Of a DNA stretch of 64,000 bases, positions 61,758 through 64,000 are shown in pieces. Location of the stretch: contig NW_022098023.1 of NCBI RefSeq assembly GCF_002288925.2, positions 32,399,689-32,463,688 on the forward strand. The letters are read 5' to 3'. The DNA is from Delphinapterus leucas. Lineage: Eukaryota; Chordata; Mammalia; Artiodactyla; Monodontidae. The translations under genes and the position numbers were made by a program. Under the pieces are notes generated by a model. It was given only the letters and a program-made list of their open reading frames with translations, was not told the DNA's origin and did not search any database. Each line of letters begins with the position of its first letter. Within the stretch, counting starts at the first letter, position 1.

Positions 61758-62497
61758 GATTAAGTAAATAACTGATACAAAGTATCAGATCAAAGAAGAT
61801 ACAAAAACAAGTTCATTATTCTGATTCAGGGAACAATTTACTAATTAAAGGAAATAAAAAGGAAAGTTTTTCAAAAAAAAAAGAAAAGCAAAGAGGGAGA
61901 GGGAGTGAGGGGGGAAAGGGAAGAGAAAGGAAGACTTAATAAGTATAGGGCCATGGAGAATTCCATAGTACCTTCCTGAAAATGATGTCATTGGAAATAT
62001 ACAGCAGTGGTATAAATAAATCCTATTACTTAAAGACAATGTTTATAAGGTGATTAAAGTGACTTTTGCATTTCAATTGTATTTAAATGACTTAGGTAAG
62101 ATATGAGGTACAATCTCCTTTTTAAAGAGGGATGTTAAAACAGAAGTCTGAACAATGACTTCAAAATCACATGACAGTAGCAGTGATGAAATCACTAGCA
62201 GAAACAAATGAAATACAACTTGTGAAGCTGGCATGGAGCACAAAGGTATTGTGGCACATAAGGATCAAGCAGTCCTCCGGAGTGAAAATAAAACCACCAG
62301 TTTACTGGATTAGAGCAGACATGAGCACAGTCACCTAGAACGCAGGTTCATAGGCTCCCAGAAGAAGGACTAGAAAGTGACTAGAATGTAAATTACAGAG
62401 GTATAGGCAATGTGGTAATGGCAGGGTGAGGTCAGGACTGTTAATCTAAAACCTATAAAATAAAGAGTCTGGATGGCATTGCCCATTCCAGTATTGT
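61758..62497. other. Intergenic, nothing recognised
   Basis: AT-rich with a G/A-rich tract at 61880-61930. Confidence 0.4.
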
Positions 62498-62511
62498 CTA
62501 GGGCAGTGGTG

Positions 62512-62720
62512 TTTTTTTGTTTTGTTTTTGCAGTACGCGGGCCTCTCACTGTTGTGGCCTCTCCCGTTGCAGAGCACAGGCTCTGGACGCGCAGGCTCAG
62601 CGGCCATGGCTCACGGGCCCAGCCGCTCCGCGGCACGTGGGATCCTCTCAGACTGGGGCACGAACCCGTGTTTCCTGTATCGGCAGGCGGACTCTCAACC
62701 ACTGCGCCACCAGGGAAGCC
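62512..62720 (-). mobile_element. CHR SINE, short type
   Basis: Reverse copy ending CGCCACCAGGGAAGCC. Flanks CTAGGGCAGTGGT (62498-62510) and CTAGGACAGTGGT (62721-62733), one mismatch. Confidence 0.93.
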
Positions 62721-62739
62721 CTAGGACAGTGGTTTTAAA

Positions 62740-63425
62740 GCTTTTTTAAGAACTAGAGGAGGAAGGACGCAATATTCTCGGCGGAGGAAACAGCCGTGGT
62801 GAAGATCCTGAGGAAAAAAGGGGCTGGAAGAGTTTAAGGAACTGCAAAAAGGCCACTGAGTTATGTAAAGAGTAGCTCAAAAGGAGCTTGAAAAGCAGGT
62901 ACGGATGCACCCCGTAGGCCGCGGCAGCGTGGGGAGCTGGCTGGCACCTCAGAGCAGAGGGTGAGCATCCCTGTCCAGCGCCAGCTGGGTGGTTTGGGGG
63001 TCTTTATCCCATCTCACCGCTGAAATCTGGGTCCCACCGAATCTGGATCCTTTCTCCTGAGAGCCGGCTGGTGAACACTTACGAGCACACCCCTTGATAC
63101 TGTGTAAGGGACACAATTTTTTTTTTTTTTTACTATAATTTAAAAGATTGTCAAAGATCTGGCGGTTTTGAGAATCAACATGCTAATTCCAGGGTGATAT
63201 AGTAAAAATATTATAAAAATGTTTCACAAATATTTAGAAGTCATGGCAATCCCCCCCACCCCCTTCATGCTTGGCTTTACTTGGAAGGCAACTATAACCA
63301 TAAACTAACCAAAAAGTGTTCAATGCATTTCCCTAAAATGGCAAAGCTGTTACTCAAGTTTTTGGATCAGCTTCTAACATTTCTTCTGATTTATTAGGCT
63401 TATGTTTTGATTATTTAAAAGAAGA
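62740..63425. other. Intergenic, partly old repeat
   Basis: GGAGGAAACAGCCGTGGTGA with GGAAGAGTTTAAGGAACTGC resembles the 3' half of the old repeat family seen at 5267. The patch 62890-63090 is GC-richer. No gene recognised. Confidence 0.4.
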
Positions 63426-63430
63426 AATTG

Positions 63431-63639
63431 GGCTTCCCTGGTGGCGCAGTGGTTAAGTCCGTCTGCCGATGCAGGGGACACGGGTTCGTGCCCCGGTCCG
63501 GGAAGATCCCACATGCCGCGGAGCGGCTAAGGCCCGTGAGCCATGGCCGCTGAGCCTGCGCATCCCGAGCCTGTGCTCCACAACGGGAGAGGCCACAACA
63601 GTGAGAGGCCCACGTACCGCAAAATAAAAAAAAAAAAAA
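63431..63639 (+). mobile_element. CHR SINE, short type
   Basis: GGCTTCCCTGGTGGCGCAG to CCACGTACCGC and an A-rich tail. 12-bp duplication AAGAAGAAATTG at 63419-63430 and 63640-63651. A 3-4 base deletion removes part of GAGAGTCCG near its start. Confidence 0.94.
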
Positions 63640-63659
63640 AAGAAGAAATTGCAATTGAA

Positions 63660-64000
63660 ACAATTTTTTTTCCTCTGTTCTTAATCCATTTAGTCCACAT
63701 GCTGAGGAATCTTAGAAAATTAAAGAAAAATTGTACTTGTATTATAGCTTTTTCTGTGTTTGAAACTACAGATTAGTTTTATGAAGCTGGCAGCAATAAA
63801 GGACGTTAACTGCTGTATTATATGCTGTGGAATTGAATAGCTTAAATCTTTAAAGCTTAAAACTTTTTTTTCCTCGTAAGTAATACATAAGCATTTCTAT
63901 TATTAGAAGAAAAGAGAACTATTTTATATTGCATCTGGGTTAAGAGGACAGTCATTTTTACTCTATTCCATCCCACTCTATTTGGAGGCAATATGTTAGA
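63660..64000. other. Intergenic, window end
   Basis: AT-rich unique sequence; no gene or repeat recognised. Confidence 0.4.

Overview
This window is vertebrate nuclear DNA, most likely from a cetacean. At least 25 copies of the tRNA-derived CHR-type SINE of whales and hippos start with variants of GGGCTTCCCTGGTGGCGCAG, many with intact target-site duplications. No BovB or Bov-tA ruminant repeats were seen. Hippo cannot be excluded by eye, and toothed versus baleen whale cannot be decided.

The only clear multi-exon gene is KLF5 (Krueppel-like factor 5) on the minus strand. All four coding exons have consensus splice sites and join without a frame break into a 454-residue protein. Coding exons are 38879-39130, 35640-36513, 34591-34650 and 23508-23686. 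A CpG-island promoter lies at about 38.4-39.7 kb. The 3'UTR runs to an AATAAA signal at 21875-21880. The 10.9-kb third intron, the other introns and about 5 kb upstream carry no SINE at all.

The left flank (1-21.5 kb) is a repeat-rich gene desert downstream of KLF5. It holds L1, L2, MIR, MER5A and LTR fragments, 13 SINEs, and an intron-less retrocopy of PPIA (cyclophilin A) at 8663-9430 minus. That retrocopy has an intact 164-codon frame, a poly(A) tail and an 11-bp target duplication. The right flank (44.6-64 kb) is similar, with 12 SINEs (two inserted in succession at one target), L1 fragments, a solo LTR with 5-bp duplications, and an apparently unique stretch at 51.0-54.6 kb that could hold upstream regulatory DNA.

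No CRISPR, operon, tRNA or rRNA gene was recognised, and I found no undescribed biological system. The most interesting observations are the SINE-free block around KLF5, the intact PPIA retrocopy with Trp121 changed to Cys, and the SINE pair that shares one target. Repeat family names are by-eye assignments, and the edges of old repeats are approximate.
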